Positions 20,294 to 30,266 of a stretch of 64,000 nucleotides of DNA are shown piece after piece (positions within the stretch are counted from its first letter, which is position 1; the number at the start of each line of letters is the position of its first letter). This stretch comes from Nitrosomonas sp. Lineage in GTDB: Bacteria; Pseudomonadota; Gammaproteobacteria; Burkholderiales; Nitrosomonadaceae. Location: the NCBI GenBank assembly GCA_021604405.1, contig BQJA01000001.1, positions 1-64,000 of the forward strand. The letters are read 5' to 3'. The notes beneath the pieces were generated by a model, which did not search any database, was not told the DNA's origin, and saw nothing but the letters and a program-made list of their open reading frames with translations. Made by a program: the position numbers and the translations under genes.

Positions 20294-21076
20294 CTAAGGT
20301 TTCTCGTTCAGTAAATTTCGTAGCATTCCGACATCTACCCATCCTTTCTCAGGCTTGATTCCGGCTTGCACGGTAAAAGGCTGCGCCGGTTCACCTAAAT
20401 CAGATAGAACAAGTGAAGCGCCCTCGAAATTATGCTGAATGGTGTAGTCATTCACAGTAATAAGTGTTGGGATATTTGCCGCCCGGGCTGATTTTAGTCC
20501 ATTTTCCGAGTCTTCTACTGCAATGCACTGGTGTCCCGGGAGCCCAAGTTGTTCAAGTACCCAGTGATAAATATCGGGTGCGGGCTTTTTTTCCGGAACA
20601 ATATCACCCGCGCCGATGATATCGAACCAGTCTGGCGCATCTTCGCCTAATGTCGATCTCAGTAGCGCCGTTACATTTTCAGGCGTGGTTGTCGTTGCAA
20701 TGGCAATAATTATTTTTTCATTACGTAATTGTTGTAACAGGCGGGCTACACCAGGGCGTAAAGGAATTTTTCCCAGTTGTAACATGGAAACATAATGCTT
20801 GGTTTTAGCCTGGTGCAAAGCCGGGACCAAATTGTTTATGTCAAGGCCTTTTGGTATGCTGGGCTTGTGTTTTTCGATGAAATAGTGAAGGCGCTCTTTG
20901 CCGCCAGTCACCTGAAGTAATTGCCCATAAAGTTCTACATCCCAGTGCCAGTTTAATCCGGATTCCTTGAAAGCGGCATTGAATGCTGGGCGATGGCCGT
21001 CTCGTTCGGTATCGGCCAGGGTGCCATCAACGTCAAATAGAACGGCGCGAAGTTTTTGAGGATTATTTGAGTTCAT
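20294..21076 (-). CDS. cbbY: CbbY-type HAD phosphatase
   Basis: A 260-residue HAD hydrolase. Motif I is FDVDGTLADTE, motif II lies near IAIATTTT, motif III at PEKKPAPDIY and motif IV at AVEDSENGLKSA. The cap has LYGQLLQVTGGKERL, typical of CbbY, the phosphatase that removes xylulose-1,5-bisphosphate, an inhibitor of RuBisCO. This fits an autotroph. The start at 21076 (MNSNNPQ) is chosen since it precedes motif I by the usual distance; it overlaps the upstream tsaC stop by 14 bases. A general phosphoglycolate-type phosphatase is the alternative. Confidence 0.85.
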   Translation of the reverse strand: MNSNNPQKLRAVLFDVDGTLADTERDGHRPAFNAAFKESGLNWHWDVELYGQLLQVTGGKERLHYFIEKHKPSIPKGLDINNLVPALHQAKTKHYVSMLQLGKIPLRPGVARLLQQLRNEKIIIAIATTTTPENVTALLRSTLGEDAPDWFDIIGAGDIVPEKKPAPDIYHWVLEQLGLPGHQCIAVEDSENGLKSARAANIPTLITVNDYTIQHNFEGASLVLSDLGEPAQPFTVQAGIKPEKGWVDVGMLRNLLNEKP

Positions 21077-22142
21077 TATTGGTATTGTTGTGACTTGCAC
21101 GTTGAAAACGGTCAGTAATTGCCAGCCAGGCAGCATTGTCAGGGGGTGCTTCTACCAGCAGGCGGTCAAAACCTTTTTGATCAAACCGGCGTAATGTAGC
21201 ATACAATTGAATGCCATAAGCGATGGGTTCCTGAGGCATGGCAAACTGAACGATGTTTTTGTTTATCATGGGGTTTGATTTCGCAACTGACCACGTGATT
21301 ACGGCTGCACACAGGTTCTGTGCTTCCAGTTCCCGAGTACGTTGGCATATGGTTTGCGTTGGACAGATTTCTAATGGTGTTGCGGGTGCATAGTGTGAAT
21401 TCAGGGTGCCCGGTGCGCGTATGGTCGTTTTATAATGATTGTTAATTGTAATTTTATCATTCAGTACAGTTTCCAAAGCTGAAAGCGGGATACCGCCGGG
21501 CCTAAGCAAGGAAACCGCGTCATCGTCAAAACTAACAATGGTGCTTTCCAGGCCAACTTGACATGCGCCGCCATCCAGCACCATATTAACATTTTTCCCC
21601 AGTTCATCCTGTACATGTGCGGCGGTTGTTGGGCTTATCCGTCCAAAACGATTGGCTGAGGGCGCAGCTAATGCTGTCTCTGCCCCTAACGCGTTTAATA
21701 AGGCAAGCGCAATTGGATGATCGGGGATGCGCAAACCGACCGTACTCTGACCGCCTGTCACGTATTGCGGTACATGTTGACTCCGTTTGAGTATTAATGT
21801 CAGTGGCCCCGGCCAGAAATGCGTTGCTAGTTTCCAGGCGGATTCCGGTATCTCTTTTGCCCAATGCGTCAGTTGAGAAATATGCGCAAAGTGGACAATG
21901 AGGGGATGATCTGCGGGCCGCCCCTTTGTTTCATATATTTGACGTATCGCGGAAGGAATGGCGATATCTGCGCCAAGGCCGTAAACTGTTTCCGTTGGAA
22001 AAGCAACAGTTCCGCCTGCCTGCAATTGTTTAACTGCAGCAGCAATTTGTTGCTGTTGTTCTGGCGATAAGGCAGGATTTGGCATCGACTGGAGAACGGT
22101 AGAATTCCCGGCGTCAATTTGTGGTTTTTTTTCCTTGGTCAT
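21063..22142 (-). CDS. tsaC: L-threonylcarbamoyladenylate synthase, Sua5 type
   Basis: Makes threonylcarbamoyl-AMP from Thr, bicarbonate and ATP for the t6A37 modification of tRNA. The YrdC domain (about 30-220) has GGTVAFPTETVYGLGADI, the GRPADHPL loop and PSANRFGRISPT. A C-terminal Sua5 domain (about 250-359) starts after PGTLNSHYAP, so this is the long form rather than the short TsaC. The ATG at 22142 overlaps clsB by 29 bases; ATG at 22085 (MPNPALS) is an alternative start. Confidence 0.92.
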   Translation of the reverse strand: MTKEKKPQIDAGNSTVLQSMPNPALSPEQQQQIAAAVKQLQAGGTVAFPTETVYGLGADIAIPSAIRQIYETKGRPADHPLIVHFAHISQLTHWAKEIPESAWKLATHFWPGPLTLILKRSQHVPQYVTGGQSTVGLRIPDHPIALALLNALGAETALAAPSANRFGRISPTTAAHVQDELGKNVNMVLDGGACQVGLESTIVSFDDDAVSLLRPGGIPLSALETVLNDKITINNHYKTTIRAPGTLNSHYAPATPLEICPTQTICQRTRELEAQNLCAAVITWSVAKSNPMINKNIVQFAMPQEPIAYGIQLYATLRRFDQKGFDRLLVEAPPDNAAWLAITDRFQRASHNNTNNELK

Positions 22143-23283
22143 ATCCTAAAATACTTTGCATCAAGTAAACGAGGTGGTAGCAGATCTTTTGAATTGTATG
22201 GCTTGACCATGATTGCGCTAACCAGTTTTTTCGGACCACGGATACGGAGTCTTTCGTGATTGCCTGCTCGAGGCTTGATCGCAATTCATTGGCAAAGGCT
22301 TTGTCTTCGATGAAAACGTTGGCTTCGCGCGCAAGTAGTAGGCTGAAGGGGTCAATGTTTGAAGATCCAACCGTTGCCCAGTGATGGTCAATAACAGCGA
22401 CCTTTGCATGTAAATAGCTTTTGTTATATTCATGGATTTTGATACCTGCATCTAACAGGCTACCATATAGGGCATGGGTGGCATAATGTTGCAAGGAGTA
22501 TTCAATTTTTCCCTGTAGTAACAGTATAACAATAACGCCTCGTCGGGCAGCTTTGTTCAGTGCCTGACGGAAACGCCTTCCCGGTAAAAAATAAGCGTTG
22601 GCAATAATAATTTCGCTGCGCGCATTGTTAATTGCATCAAGATACGCTTGTTCAATATCACGGCGATGGCGCAGATTATCACGAATTAAAAACGCTGCGC
22701 ATTGGTGGCCCTGCGGTTTGCCTGCTTGTTGTAATAGCGTTCGGTTGATCCAGCGTTTCTTAAAATGCGCCCATGCAACGAGTGCCCACAAATACTGTAC
22801 AGCCTGGTGAATCTTTAACAGCAACGGTCCTGTAATATGAACTGCATAGTCGAGACGCGGCGCCTGCATGTCTGGCCCATCCAGGTCGTCAATAATATTA
22901 ATGCCGCCGACAAATGCTGCTCGCGCATCCAGCACCGCCAATTTTCGATGCATGCGGCGGAATCGATGGCGTCGCAAGCCAAAAACTTCCGGTCTGAAGA
23001 TGAGTATTTTGACACCTGCATCAAGCATACTTTGAATAACTTTTCCCGGCAATTTGCGGGAGCCAAAACCATCAATCAGCAAATGTACCGTAACATTTCT
23101 TCGTGCGGCACGTTTTAATGCGTTAACAATCCTAATACCGATTTGATCATATTCTAAAATATAAGTTTCAAGATATATTTCATGTTGTGCTGAATCAATA
23201 GCCGCCTCTAATTTTGGGAAATATTCCATTCCATTGTGCAGCAAGGTAATGGCGTTACCGCACATAAAATCAAGATTACTCAT
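22114..23283 (-). CDS. clsB: Cardiolipin synthase B-type phospholipase D
   Basis: A 389-residue member of the phospholipase D superfamily. Two catalytic HKD motifs are present: HRKLAVLDARAAFVGG (about 112) and HAKVAVIDHHWATVGSSN (about 290). There are no N-terminal transmembrane helices, as in ClsB/YbhO, which condenses phospholipid substrates to cardiolipin at the inner membrane. It overlaps the next gene, tsaC, so the two are probably co-transcribed. Confidence 0.88.
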   Translation of the reverse strand: MSNLDFMCGNAITLLHNGMEYFPKLEAAIDSAQHEIYLETYILEYDQIGIRIVNALKRAARRNVTVHLLIDGFGSRKLPGKVIQSMLDAGVKILIFRPEVFGLRRHRFRRMHRKLAVLDARAAFVGGINIIDDLDGPDMQAPRLDYAVHITGPLLLKIHQAVQYLWALVAWAHFKKRWINRTLLQQAGKPQGHQCAAFLIRDNLRHRRDIEQAYLDAINNARSEIIIANAYFLPGRRFRQALNKAARRGVIVILLLQGKIEYSLQHYATHALYGSLLDAGIKIHEYNKSYLHAKVAVIDHHWATVGSSNIDPFSLLLAREANVFIEDKAFANELRSSLEQAITKDSVSVVRKNWLAQSWSSHTIQKICYHLVYLMQSILGYDQGKKTTN

Positions 23284-23390
23284 AGGCGGATAATTTTGCC
23301 GGACAACGTTGTAATATCAGATCAGCTGTCTGATTCTGAAAATTTATCATTTTCAATTACATCAGCAACCTGATGCCAGCCATACCCACA

Positions 23391-24488
23391 TTAAGAGATT
23401 TCCAGCATTTTATCCAGCGCGCGCTTGGCGAGTTTTGTCTCGTTTTCCGGTACTTTTATCTGATTGACAGTATTTCCGGCGGCTAAATTCTCTAATGCCC
23501 AAGCAAGGTGCTGCGGGTCAATACGAGCCATTGTGGAACACATGCAAACCATTGGCGACATAAATTGGACGATGATCCCTTGTGGTTTTAATTCCTCAGC
23601 GATGCGACTGACCAGATTTAATTCGGTACCAACCAGCCAACGTGTACCGGGTTTACTTTTGCTAACGGTTTTGATGATAGTTTCCGTAGAGCCCACAAAG
23701 TCTGATGCTTTGCATACTTCGAAATTGCATTCCGGGTGTGAAATCACCAATCCATCGGGATATTTATTCCGAAATCGAAGGATATGCTGCGGTTGAAACA
23801 TTTGATGGACCGAGCAATGTCCTTTCCACAATAGAATCTTGGCATTTTTAATTTGTTCCGGGGTTAGACCGCCCATCGGCTCATCAAAATTCCAAGTTGG
23901 CATTTCTTCTTCAGAAATACCTAATTGATGGCCGCTCCATCGACCCAGATGCTGGTCGGGAAAAAACAAAACTTTTCCGCGCCGTTCAAACGCCCATTGC
24001 AAAATCTTTGTCGCGTTGCTGGAGGTACAGACGATACCGCCATGTTCGCCACAGAATGCTTTTAGATCGGCTGCGGAATTGATATACGTTATGGGCGTGA
24101 CCGATTCTTCGGGATTTATCACAGTTGCCAGCTCACGCCATGCGCGCTCTACTTTGGTGAGATTCGCCATATCAGCCATAGAGCAACCTGCGGCTAAATC
24201 AGGCAGGACGGCAATCTGCTGTGGGCTGGAGAGGATATCAGCCACTTCGGCCATAAAATGCACCCCACAAAATACCAGATAATCTGCATCAGTTTGCGCG
24301 GCAAGATATGAAAGTTTTAGCGAATCGCCTGTAAGATCGGCATGTTTGTAGACATCTGCACGCTGATAATGATGGGCGAGAATAACCGCACGTTTTCCAA
24401 GTTTTTCCTTCGCCGCGATAATGCGTTGCTCGCACACTTCGTCTTGTAATTCATCAAAATGCTCAAATTCAATGGCTTCTGCTTGCAT
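23391..24488 (-). CDS. nadA: Quinolinate synthase A
   Basis: Condenses iminoaspartate with dihydroxyacetone phosphate to quinolinate in NAD synthesis, using a 4Fe-4S cluster. Recognised by VILAHHYQRADVYKHADLTGDSLKLS, FCGVHFMAEVADIL, the SHPECNFEVC region and the C-terminal MSPMVCMCSTMARIDPQ. Start chosen at ATG 24488 (MQAEAIEFEHF), giving 365 residues. ATG 24530 and TTG 24557 are in frame upstream, but none of the three has a good ribosome site. Confidence 0.95.
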   Translation of the reverse strand: MQAEAIEFEHFDELQDEVCEQRIIAAKEKLGKRAVILAHHYQRADVYKHADLTGDSLKLSYLAAQTDADYLVFCGVHFMAEVADILSSPQQIAVLPDLAAGCSMADMANLTKVERAWRELATVINPEESVTPITYINSAADLKAFCGEHGGIVCTSSNATKILQWAFERRGKVLFFPDQHLGRWSGHQLGISEEEMPTWNFDEPMGGLTPEQIKNAKILLWKGHCSVHQMFQPQHILRFRNKYPDGLVISHPECNFEVCKASDFVGSTETIIKTVSKSKPGTRWLVGTELNLVSRIAEELKPQGIIVQFMSPMVCMCSTMARIDPQHLAWALENLAAGNTVNQIKVPENETKLAKRALDKMLEIS

Positions 24489-24557
24489 AATTTGTGATGT
24501 TGTTGCTTGACCAAAAAAGTACCTTAACATATTTGGGGCGCAGATTGAAATTTGCAA

Positions 24558-24986
24558 TAAAGTGCAAGGGTAGAATTGGTGTTTGATGGAAAAAGCTAAA
24601 AAAAAGTCTTAATAATTATTTTCGAAAAATGAGGATCGCGAATAGCCGCAATTGGATAGTTTTTGATTTTACAATGTCGTAACTATATGGCATGCCGGTG
24701 AGTTATTGGATTGAATAGCTGAAAAAGCGATACCCATTGCTTCATTAAAAACAGAATGCTTTACTCAAATGCGGCGATGTGTAATCTGCTATCGCAACCA
24801 AGAATTTTAACGACATTGTTTTTCATCAAACACTTTATGAAACCAGCAACCTGTGCGATTGTTAGGTGGAGATGCAGGTCATTCGCATGAGGTATGTCTG
24901 TTATAATGCTGTCTATGCAAAATTTCTGTTATCGGCCGGATTGATCCAAAAACCAAAATTCTAATTAGTCTGATTGTATTTTATAA
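24558..24986. other. Divergent nadA / lptC intergenic region
   Basis: About 430 AT-rich bases without a gene. A TATAAT at 24902-24907 on the plus strand is a fair -10 box for lptC, although the -35 is weak. The kdsD-kdsC genes that often precede lptC are absent here. Confidence 0.45.
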
Positions 24987-25550
24987 ATGAAGCGCCATTT
25001 GTCTTTCAGTTTTCCGATTATCCTTATTGCCGTGCTTGCGTTATTGATGTTCGGTTTGAATTACGTCGTTGTGCCGCCGATGACGGCGCAGAATGACGAC
25101 CTGTTTAATCAACCGGACTATATTATAGAGAATCTTTCAGGTATTCAGATGAATCATGAAAGTGCAATTCAACATGTTTTTTCTGCGGAAAAAATGTTGC
25201 ATTATCTGGACGATGAAATTACTTATCTGCAGCGACCCTATTTTATCAGTAATGAACCGAATAAGCCCGTAATGCGGTTAACAGCAGGGAAAGCTGAATT
25301 ACAGGAGAGCGGGGAAAATATCTATTTAATCGAGAATGTTACCGTGCTAAGAGGGGACGATGGAGACGAGGATAAGATTACCATGGACACCAGTTTTTTG
25401 CATCTTATGCCTGACGACAATATTGCAAGGACAAACAAAGCCGTATCGATTATGATGAAGAACGCTACGATGAATGCAGTGGGTCTGCAGTTAAATAACA
25501 ATACCGGTGTTCTGCAATTGTTGTCAAACGTTAGAGCCGTTGAAGATTAA
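24987..25550 (+). CDS. lptC: LPS export protein LptC
   Basis: A 187-residue bitopic inner-membrane protein. One N-terminal helix (about 6-26, SFPIILIAVLALLMFGLNY) is followed by a periplasmic beta-jellyroll. It passes lipopolysaccharide from LptBFG to LptA. Weakly conserved family; the assignment rests on topology, length and the lptC-lptA-lptB order. It has a typical PNKPVMRLTAGKAEL segment in the middle. Confidence 0.88.
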   Translation: MKRHLSFSFPIILIAVLALLMFGLNYVVVPPMTAQNDDLFNQPDYIIENLSGIQMNHESAIQHVFSAEKMLHYLDDEITYLQRPYFISNEPNKPVMRLTAGKAELQESGENIYLIENVTVLRGDDGDEDKITMDTSFLHLMPDDNIARTNKAVSIMMKNATMNAVGLQLNNNTGVLQLLSNVRAVED

Positions 25551-25574
25551 CGTCTATCCTTTTTCCGTATACTT

Positions 25575-26126
25575 ATGAAACTACAGGTAGTTGCGGTATT
25601 GCTTGGCCTGTTTTCAGTCAATATTGCTTGGGCTGAAAAGGCTGATCGTGACAAGCCGATACATTTAGAAGCGGATCGGGCAACGGTGGAAGACGTAAAG
25701 CGTAAAGATGCAAATCGAGTGAGTATATTTACAGGCAATGTCAAGCTTACACAGGGAACACTGATTATTCGTGCAGAGAAAGTGATTCTAAAGGAAGATA
25801 TTGATGGGTTACGGTATGTGACTGCATTGGGCAATTTAGTCAGTTTTCGGCAAAAACGGGAAGGGGTGGATGAATATATTGAGGGTTGGAGTCGGCGCGT
25901 CGAGTTTGATAATAATGCGGATAAAATTGAACTGTTCCGCGAGGCGCGCCTGAAACGGGGAGAGGATGAAGTGCAGGGAGATTATATTTCCTATAATACC
26001 ACCAGCGAATTTTTTCATGTAGCCAGCAGTAAAGAACGAGGCGACGAAACTGGCCCGGATAGTCGAGTGCGTGTGGTGATACAGCCAAAAAATAAATCCG
26101 AAGAGCCGGACTCGGAGACACCGTAG
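25575..26126 (+). CDS. lptA: Lipopolysaccharide transport periplasmic protein LptA
   Basis: A 183-residue periplasmic protein that forms the LPS bridge between LptC and LptD. It has a signal peptide cleaved after SVNIAWA, then the OstA-like core: DKPIHLEADRATVED, IFTGNVKLTQGTLIIRAEKVIL. The C-terminus is charged and probably disordered. It lies 24 bases after lptC. Confidence 0.93.
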   Translation: MKLQVVAVLLGLFSVNIAWAEKADRDKPIHLEADRATVEDVKRKDANRVSIFTGNVKLTQGTLIIRAEKVILKEDIDGLRYVTALGNLVSFRQKREGVDEYIEGWSRRVEFDNNADKIELFREARLKRGEDEVQGDYISYNTTSEFFHVASSKERGDETGPDSRVRVVIQPKNKSEEPDSETP

Positions 26127-26167
26127 CATTTAAAATTGCTATTAACTAGCGGATATTAATCCTAAAA

Positions 26168-26890
26168 ATGAGCAAGCTAAGCGCCAGCAATTTGAATAAA
26201 CGCTACAAATCCCGTACCGTCGTACATGATGTATCTTTTTATCTTGATAGCGGAGAAGTGGTTGGACTATTAGGGCCAAACGGTGCTGGAAAAACCACTT
26301 GTTTCTATATGGTGGTTGGGCTGGTGCCATTAAATGGGGGTAAGATAAACCTAGACGATTGTGACTTAAGTCAGCTGCCTATTCACCAGCGTGCTCGGTT
26401 GGGTTTAAGTTACCTGCCTCAGGAAGCATCAGTTTTCCGACGTCTTTCTGTAGAGGATAATATCCTCGCAGTGCTTGAGTTGCAAAACTTCGATTATGCC
26501 GAAATACAACAACATCTGGATTATCTGCTGCACGATCTGCATATAAGTCATTTGCGCACCAGTCCGGCAATTAGCTTGTCAGGTGGCGAGCGTCGTCGTG
26601 TGGAGATTGCTCGAGCATTAGCTTCGCAACCACGTTTTATTCTTTTGGATGAGCCGTTTGCAGGTGTCGATCCGATTGCCGTGATGGATATTCAACGCGT
26701 AATCCGTTATCTCAAGGAAAATGGTATTGGCGTACTGATTACCGATCATAATGTTCGGGAGACGCTGGGCATATGTGACCGGGCCTATATTATTAGTGAA
26801 GGAAATGTGCTGGCTGACGGCAAACCGGATCAAATAATTTATAATGATGCCGTTAGAAAAGTATATTTGGGAGAGCATTTCCGATTGTGA
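26168..26890 (+). CDS. lptB: LPS export ABC transporter ATP-binding protein
   Basis: The 240-residue cytoplasmic ATPase that powers LPS extraction by LptFG. Walker [12 protein letters not shown] (about 38), [15 protein letters not shown] signature, Walker [16 protein letters not shown] and the switch His in [10 protein letters not shown] are all intact. It is very similar in layout to characterised LptB proteins. Confidence 0.97.
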   Translation: MSKLSASNLNKRYKSRTVVHDVSFYLDSGEVVGLLGPNGAGKTTCFYMVVGLVPLNGGKINLDDCDLSQLPIHQRARLGLSYLPQEASVFRRLSVEDNILAVLELQNFDYAEIQQHLDYLLHDLHISHLRTSPAISLSGGERRRVEIARALASQPRFILLDEPFAGVDPIAVMDIQRVIRYLKENGIGVLITDHNVRETLGICDRAYIISEGNVLADGKPDQIIYNDAVRKVYLGEHFRL

Positions 26891-26943
26891 TGATAGCAAT
26901 TCAAAATTTATCCAACTGTTGTTGATGGTTGTTTTTAGAAATT

Positions 26944-28410
26944 ATGAAACAAACACTCCAGCTAAAAATATCTCAACAGTTGAGCTTGACGCCACAACTG
27001 CAACAATCAATTCGATTGCTGCAGCTGTCGACGAATGAGTTAAACGAGGAAATAGAGCGTATTGCGCAAGAAAACCCCATGCTGGAATTAGCGGATGGTC
27101 ATAATAACTGGGATGCGCGCACCGCGGATCCAGAGGAACCGATTTCTTCAGGTGTGGCGGATGCGGAGGTTAAACCTGAGCCAACGGCACCATCAGCTGA
27201 AAATCATAGCGCAGTGGAAATAATAGAGCAGGGTCGTATACCTGATGATTTTCAGGCATATGACTTCTATCACGGCGGACGTGAAAGTAATGACGAAGAT
27301 AATGATGACATCCCGGTAGCAGCTAATCCGCTTAATTTGAGAGAGCATCTCAATTTACAGATCAGTCTGAGTCAAATTACTGAGCACGAACAAAAGATTG
27401 TCGGGCTGTTAATTGATAGCCTGGATGATGATGGTTATCTTAAACAGGATTTGAGCGAACTGATCGCTTTGTTGCCGCTAGAACTTAATATAGGGATGGA
27501 TAATCTGCAAACGGCGCTGGCTCGTCTGCAGTTATTGGATCCATCGGGTGTTGGTGCGCGTGATTTAAAAGAATGTCTGGCAATACAATTGCGTGCATTG
27601 CCGGCGGAGACCCCTTGCCGCGACCAGGCGCTATTGCTGGTGAGCAATCATCTTGACAAATTGGCGTCTCATGATTTTGCACAAATCAAGAAAATATTGG
27701 GCTGTGATGATGACAAAATGCGGTCCATACATTCACTTATTGTAAGTCTGAATCCTAAACCAGGTGCAGTGTTCAGTAGCTCGGCCGCACGTTATATTGT
27801 GCCAGACGTCGTCGTAACAAAAATTAATGGTGCATGGGCTGCAAATTTAAATCCCGAAGCCATGCCTCGTCTCAGTATTAACCGCTTGTACGCTGATATT
27901 TTACGAGGCAACCGGGATGATTCGGCGCGTCGGCTTGCTGGGCAATTAAATGAAGCCAAATGGTTAATAAAGAACATACATCAACGCGCCAATACAATTC
28001 TACGAGTATCTAACGCGATTGTTGAACGTCAGCGGCAATTTTTTGAACATGGAGAAGTTGCCATGCGTCCGTTGGTGTTACGAGAAATCGCTGAAATATT
28101 GGAATTACATGAATCGACAGTATCACGCGTGACGGCGCAGAAATTCATGCGTACGCCGCGTGGTATTTTTGAACTCAGATACTTTTTTGGAAGTCATGTT
28201 GCAACTGATTCCGGCGGTGCTTGTTCTGCAACCGCAATTCGTGCGCTGATCAAGCAACTCGTTCAAGAGGAAAACATTAAAAAGCCACTTAGTGACAGTA
28301 AAATATCTCAACTTCTTGAGAAACAAGGAATTGTAGTGGCCCGTCGTACCATAGCCAAGTATCGGGAATTGATGCAAATTCCCCCGGCTAATCTTCGAAA
28401 ATCATTTTAA
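26944..28410 (+). CDS. rpoN: RNA polymerase sigma-54 factor
   Basis: A 488-residue alternative sigma factor for enhancer-dependent promoters (nitrogen and other functions). The N-terminal activator-binding region is Gln/Leu-rich (MKQTLQLKISQQLSLTPQLQQSI), the core-binding domain follows a short acidic linker, and the C-terminal RpoN box reads VARRTIAKYRELMQIP. ATG at 26944 is chosen as the conserved start; the frame opens 15 bases earlier without support. The order lptB-rpoN-hpf-ptsN is standard in proteobacteria. Confidence 0.97.
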   Translation: MKQTLQLKISQQLSLTPQLQQSIRLLQLSTNELNEEIERIAQENPMLELADGHNNWDARTADPEEPISSGVADAEVKPEPTAPSAENHSAVEIIEQGRIPDDFQAYDFYHGGRESNDEDNDDIPVAANPLNLREHLNLQISLSQITEHEQKIVGLLIDSLDDDGYLKQDLSELIALLPLELNIGMDNLQTALARLQLLDPSGVGARDLKECLAIQLRALPAETPCRDQALLLVSNHLDKLASHDFAQIKKILGCDDDKMRSIHSLIVSLNPKPGAVFSSSAARYIVPDVVVTKINGAWAANLNPEAMPRLSINRLYADILRGNRDDSARRLAGQLNEAKWLIKNIHQRANTILRVSNAIVERQRQFFEHGEVAMRPLVLREIAEILELHESTVSRVTAQKFMRTPRGIFELRYFFGSHVATDSGGACSATAIRALIKQLVQEENIKKPLSDSKISQLLEKQGIVVARRTIAKYRELMQIPPANLRKSF

Positions 28411-28429
28411 TTAGAATCAAGGAGACAGG

Positions 28430-28762
28430 ATGAACCTCAATCTTACCGGTAACCATGTGGAAATTACTTCTGCAATGCGCGATTATGTTACTTCTAAAAT
28501 AAATAAGATTACGCGCCATTTTGATCATGTTATCGATGTCAGCGTGATTCTTTCAGTTGAAAAGCATAAACAAAAAGCCGAAGCAAACGTGCACGTCAAA
28601 GGTAAAGATATTTTTGTCGAGGCGGATGGTGAAAATATGTACGCTTCAATTGACAGTCTGGTTGATAAGCTAGATCGGCAAGTTCTTAAACATAAGGAAA
28701 AGAATCTTGAGCGCCGTAACCACGGTTCACTAAAAACCCAAGAGTTTAATCAACCTGAGTAA
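28430..28762 (+). CDS. hpf: Ribosome hibernation-promoting factor, short form
   Basis: A 110-residue protein that binds the 30S decoding region in stationary phase. It starts MNLNLTGNHVEITSAMRDYV and has the HVKGKDIFVEADGENMYASIDSLVDKL core. It lacks the C-terminal dimerisation domain of long HPF. AAGGAGA lies 8 bases before the ATG. Confidence 0.95.
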   Translation: MNLNLTGNHVEITSAMRDYVTSKINKITRHFDHVIDVSVILSVEKHKQKAEANVHVKGKDIFVEADGENMYASIDSLVDKLDRQVLKHKEKNLERRNHGSLKTQEFNQPE

Positions 28763-28806
28763 TCGTTATATTTTACGGTTATTATTTAGTTTCGAACTAT
28801 TTTTCT

Positions 28807-29274
28807 ATGAACCTTATTTCACAATTATTACCACCGTCAAATGTCATTGTTGATCTGGATGTTGCCAGTAAGAAACGAGTTTTCGAACAGGCAGGATTGC
28901 TGTTCGAAAATACGCAACATATTGCGCGCAGCCAGGTTTTTGATAGCTTGTTTGCTCGAGAAAAACTTGGCTCGACCGGTTTGGGGCAGGGTGTGGCGAT
29001 ACCACACGGCAGAATAAAAGGCTTGCGTGAAGCGGTTGCTGCGTTGATCCGGATGAAAGAAGCGATTCCATTCGATGCACCGGATGGACAGCCTGTCAAT
29101 CTGGCGTGTATTTTATTAGTACCGGAAAAAGCCACTGACAAGCATTTGCAGATTCTGAGTGAGTTAGCGCAAATGTTTAGTGATAAGAAATTCCGGGAAA
29201 GCCTGCTGCGTAGTAAGGATGCGACTGAGATTCATCAACTGATTGAAGATTGGACATCGAATGTCCCAAATTAG
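28807..29274 (+). CDS. ptsN: Nitrogen-type PTS EIIA protein
   Basis: A 155-residue EIIA domain. The phospho-accepting His is in GVAIPHGRIKGL (about residue 66). It is part of the nitrogen-related PTS, which regulates rather than transports sugar. Its last codons overlap hprK. The partners NPr and EI-Ntr are not in this window. Confidence 0.94.
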   Translation: MNLISQLLPPSNVIVDLDVASKKRVFEQAGLLFENTQHIARSQVFDSLFAREKLGSTGLGQGVAIPHGRIKGLREAVAALIRMKEAIPFDAPDGQPVNLACILLVPEKATDKHLQILSELAQMFSDKKFRESLLRSKDATEIHQLIEDWTSNVPN

Positions 29275-30223
29275 TATTAAACAACTTTTTGAAGATAAAA
29301 AAGATAAGCTCGATTTACGCTGGGTGGATGGTGAATGCAATGATGGTAAATTCCTTAATAACGATATTATCGCGCAATCCACCCAGGGAATCATTGGCCA
29401 TCTTAATTTTATTCACCCAAACTGGATACAGGTATTAAGTCACGCTGAAATTGACTATATTAATCAATTACAGCCCGCAGGATTAAAAAGCAAAATAAAA
29501 TTACTTGCCGACAGTAACATCGCATGTTTTATTGTTGCAGACAATGCGGAAGTGCCTGCCTCTATACGCGAATTGGCCAGTGCGACAAATACACCTGTAT
29601 TTTGTTCGCCTTTCCCCAGTCTCGAAGTCATCTGGTTGTTGCGTACCTACTTGGGGCGCGTACTGGCAACGACCAGTACCATGCATGGCGTTCTGTTGGA
29701 TGTATTGGGGCTGGGGGTGTTGATTATCGGAGAAAGTGGTGTCGGTAAGAGCGAGCTTGCATTAGAGCTAATTAGCCGGGGGCACGGGCTCGTCGCGGAT
29801 GATGTCGTGGAGTTGCGTCGTATTGCACCCGAAACGCTAGAAGGAAGCTGTCCATCTATGTTGCGGGATTTTCTAGAAGTGCGTGGACTGGGCGTGTTAA
29901 ATATTCGTACAATATTTGGCGAGACCGCAGTACGACGGCGCAAAAACATGAAGCTGATTGTTTATTTGCAAAAATTTAATGGGTCTGATGTCAATTCGAC
30001 GGAACGTTTGCCAATTAGTCATCTCAATGAAAGTATCATGAATGTTGATATTCGCAAGGTTGTCATTCCTGTTGCTGCAGGACGAAACTTGGCCGTGCTG
30101 GTAGAAGCGGCGGTCCGAAATTTTATTTTACAGATACGTGGAATTGACAGCACCCAGGAGTTTATTAACCGGCAACAGAAAGAATTGGAACAAAGTGGCG
30201 TTCAATCAAACAATCGCTGGTGA
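29261..30223 (+). CDS. hprK: HPr kinase/phosphorylase
   Basis: A 320-residue bifunctional enzyme that phosphorylates or dephosphorylates HPr on Ser. The Walker A loop GESGVGKSELALELI (about 150) and the HPrK signature near LEVRGLGVLNIRTIFGE are intact. ATG at 29261 (MSQISIKQLF) is chosen over the TTG opening the frame; it overlaps ptsN by 14 bases. In betaproteobacteria HprK with PtsN usually serves regulation. Confidence 0.95.
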   Translation: MSQISIKQLFEDKKDKLDLRWVDGECNDGKFLNNDIIAQSTQGIIGHLNFIHPNWIQVLSHAEIDYINQLQPAGLKSKIKLLADSNIACFIVADNAEVPASIRELASATNTPVFCSPFPSLEVIWLLRTYLGRVLATTSTMHGVLLDVLGLGVLIIGESGVGKSELALELISRGHGLVADDVVELRRIAPETLEGSCPSMLRDFLEVRGLGVLNIRTIFGETAVRRRKNMKLIVYLQKFNGSDVNSTERLPISHLNESIMNVDIRKVVIPVAAGRNLAVLVEAAVRNFILQIRGIDSTQEFINRQQKELEQSGVQSNNRW

Positions 30224-30266
30224 ATTGATATTTGACAAACTAATCTAATAGGCTGCTACGCTGTCC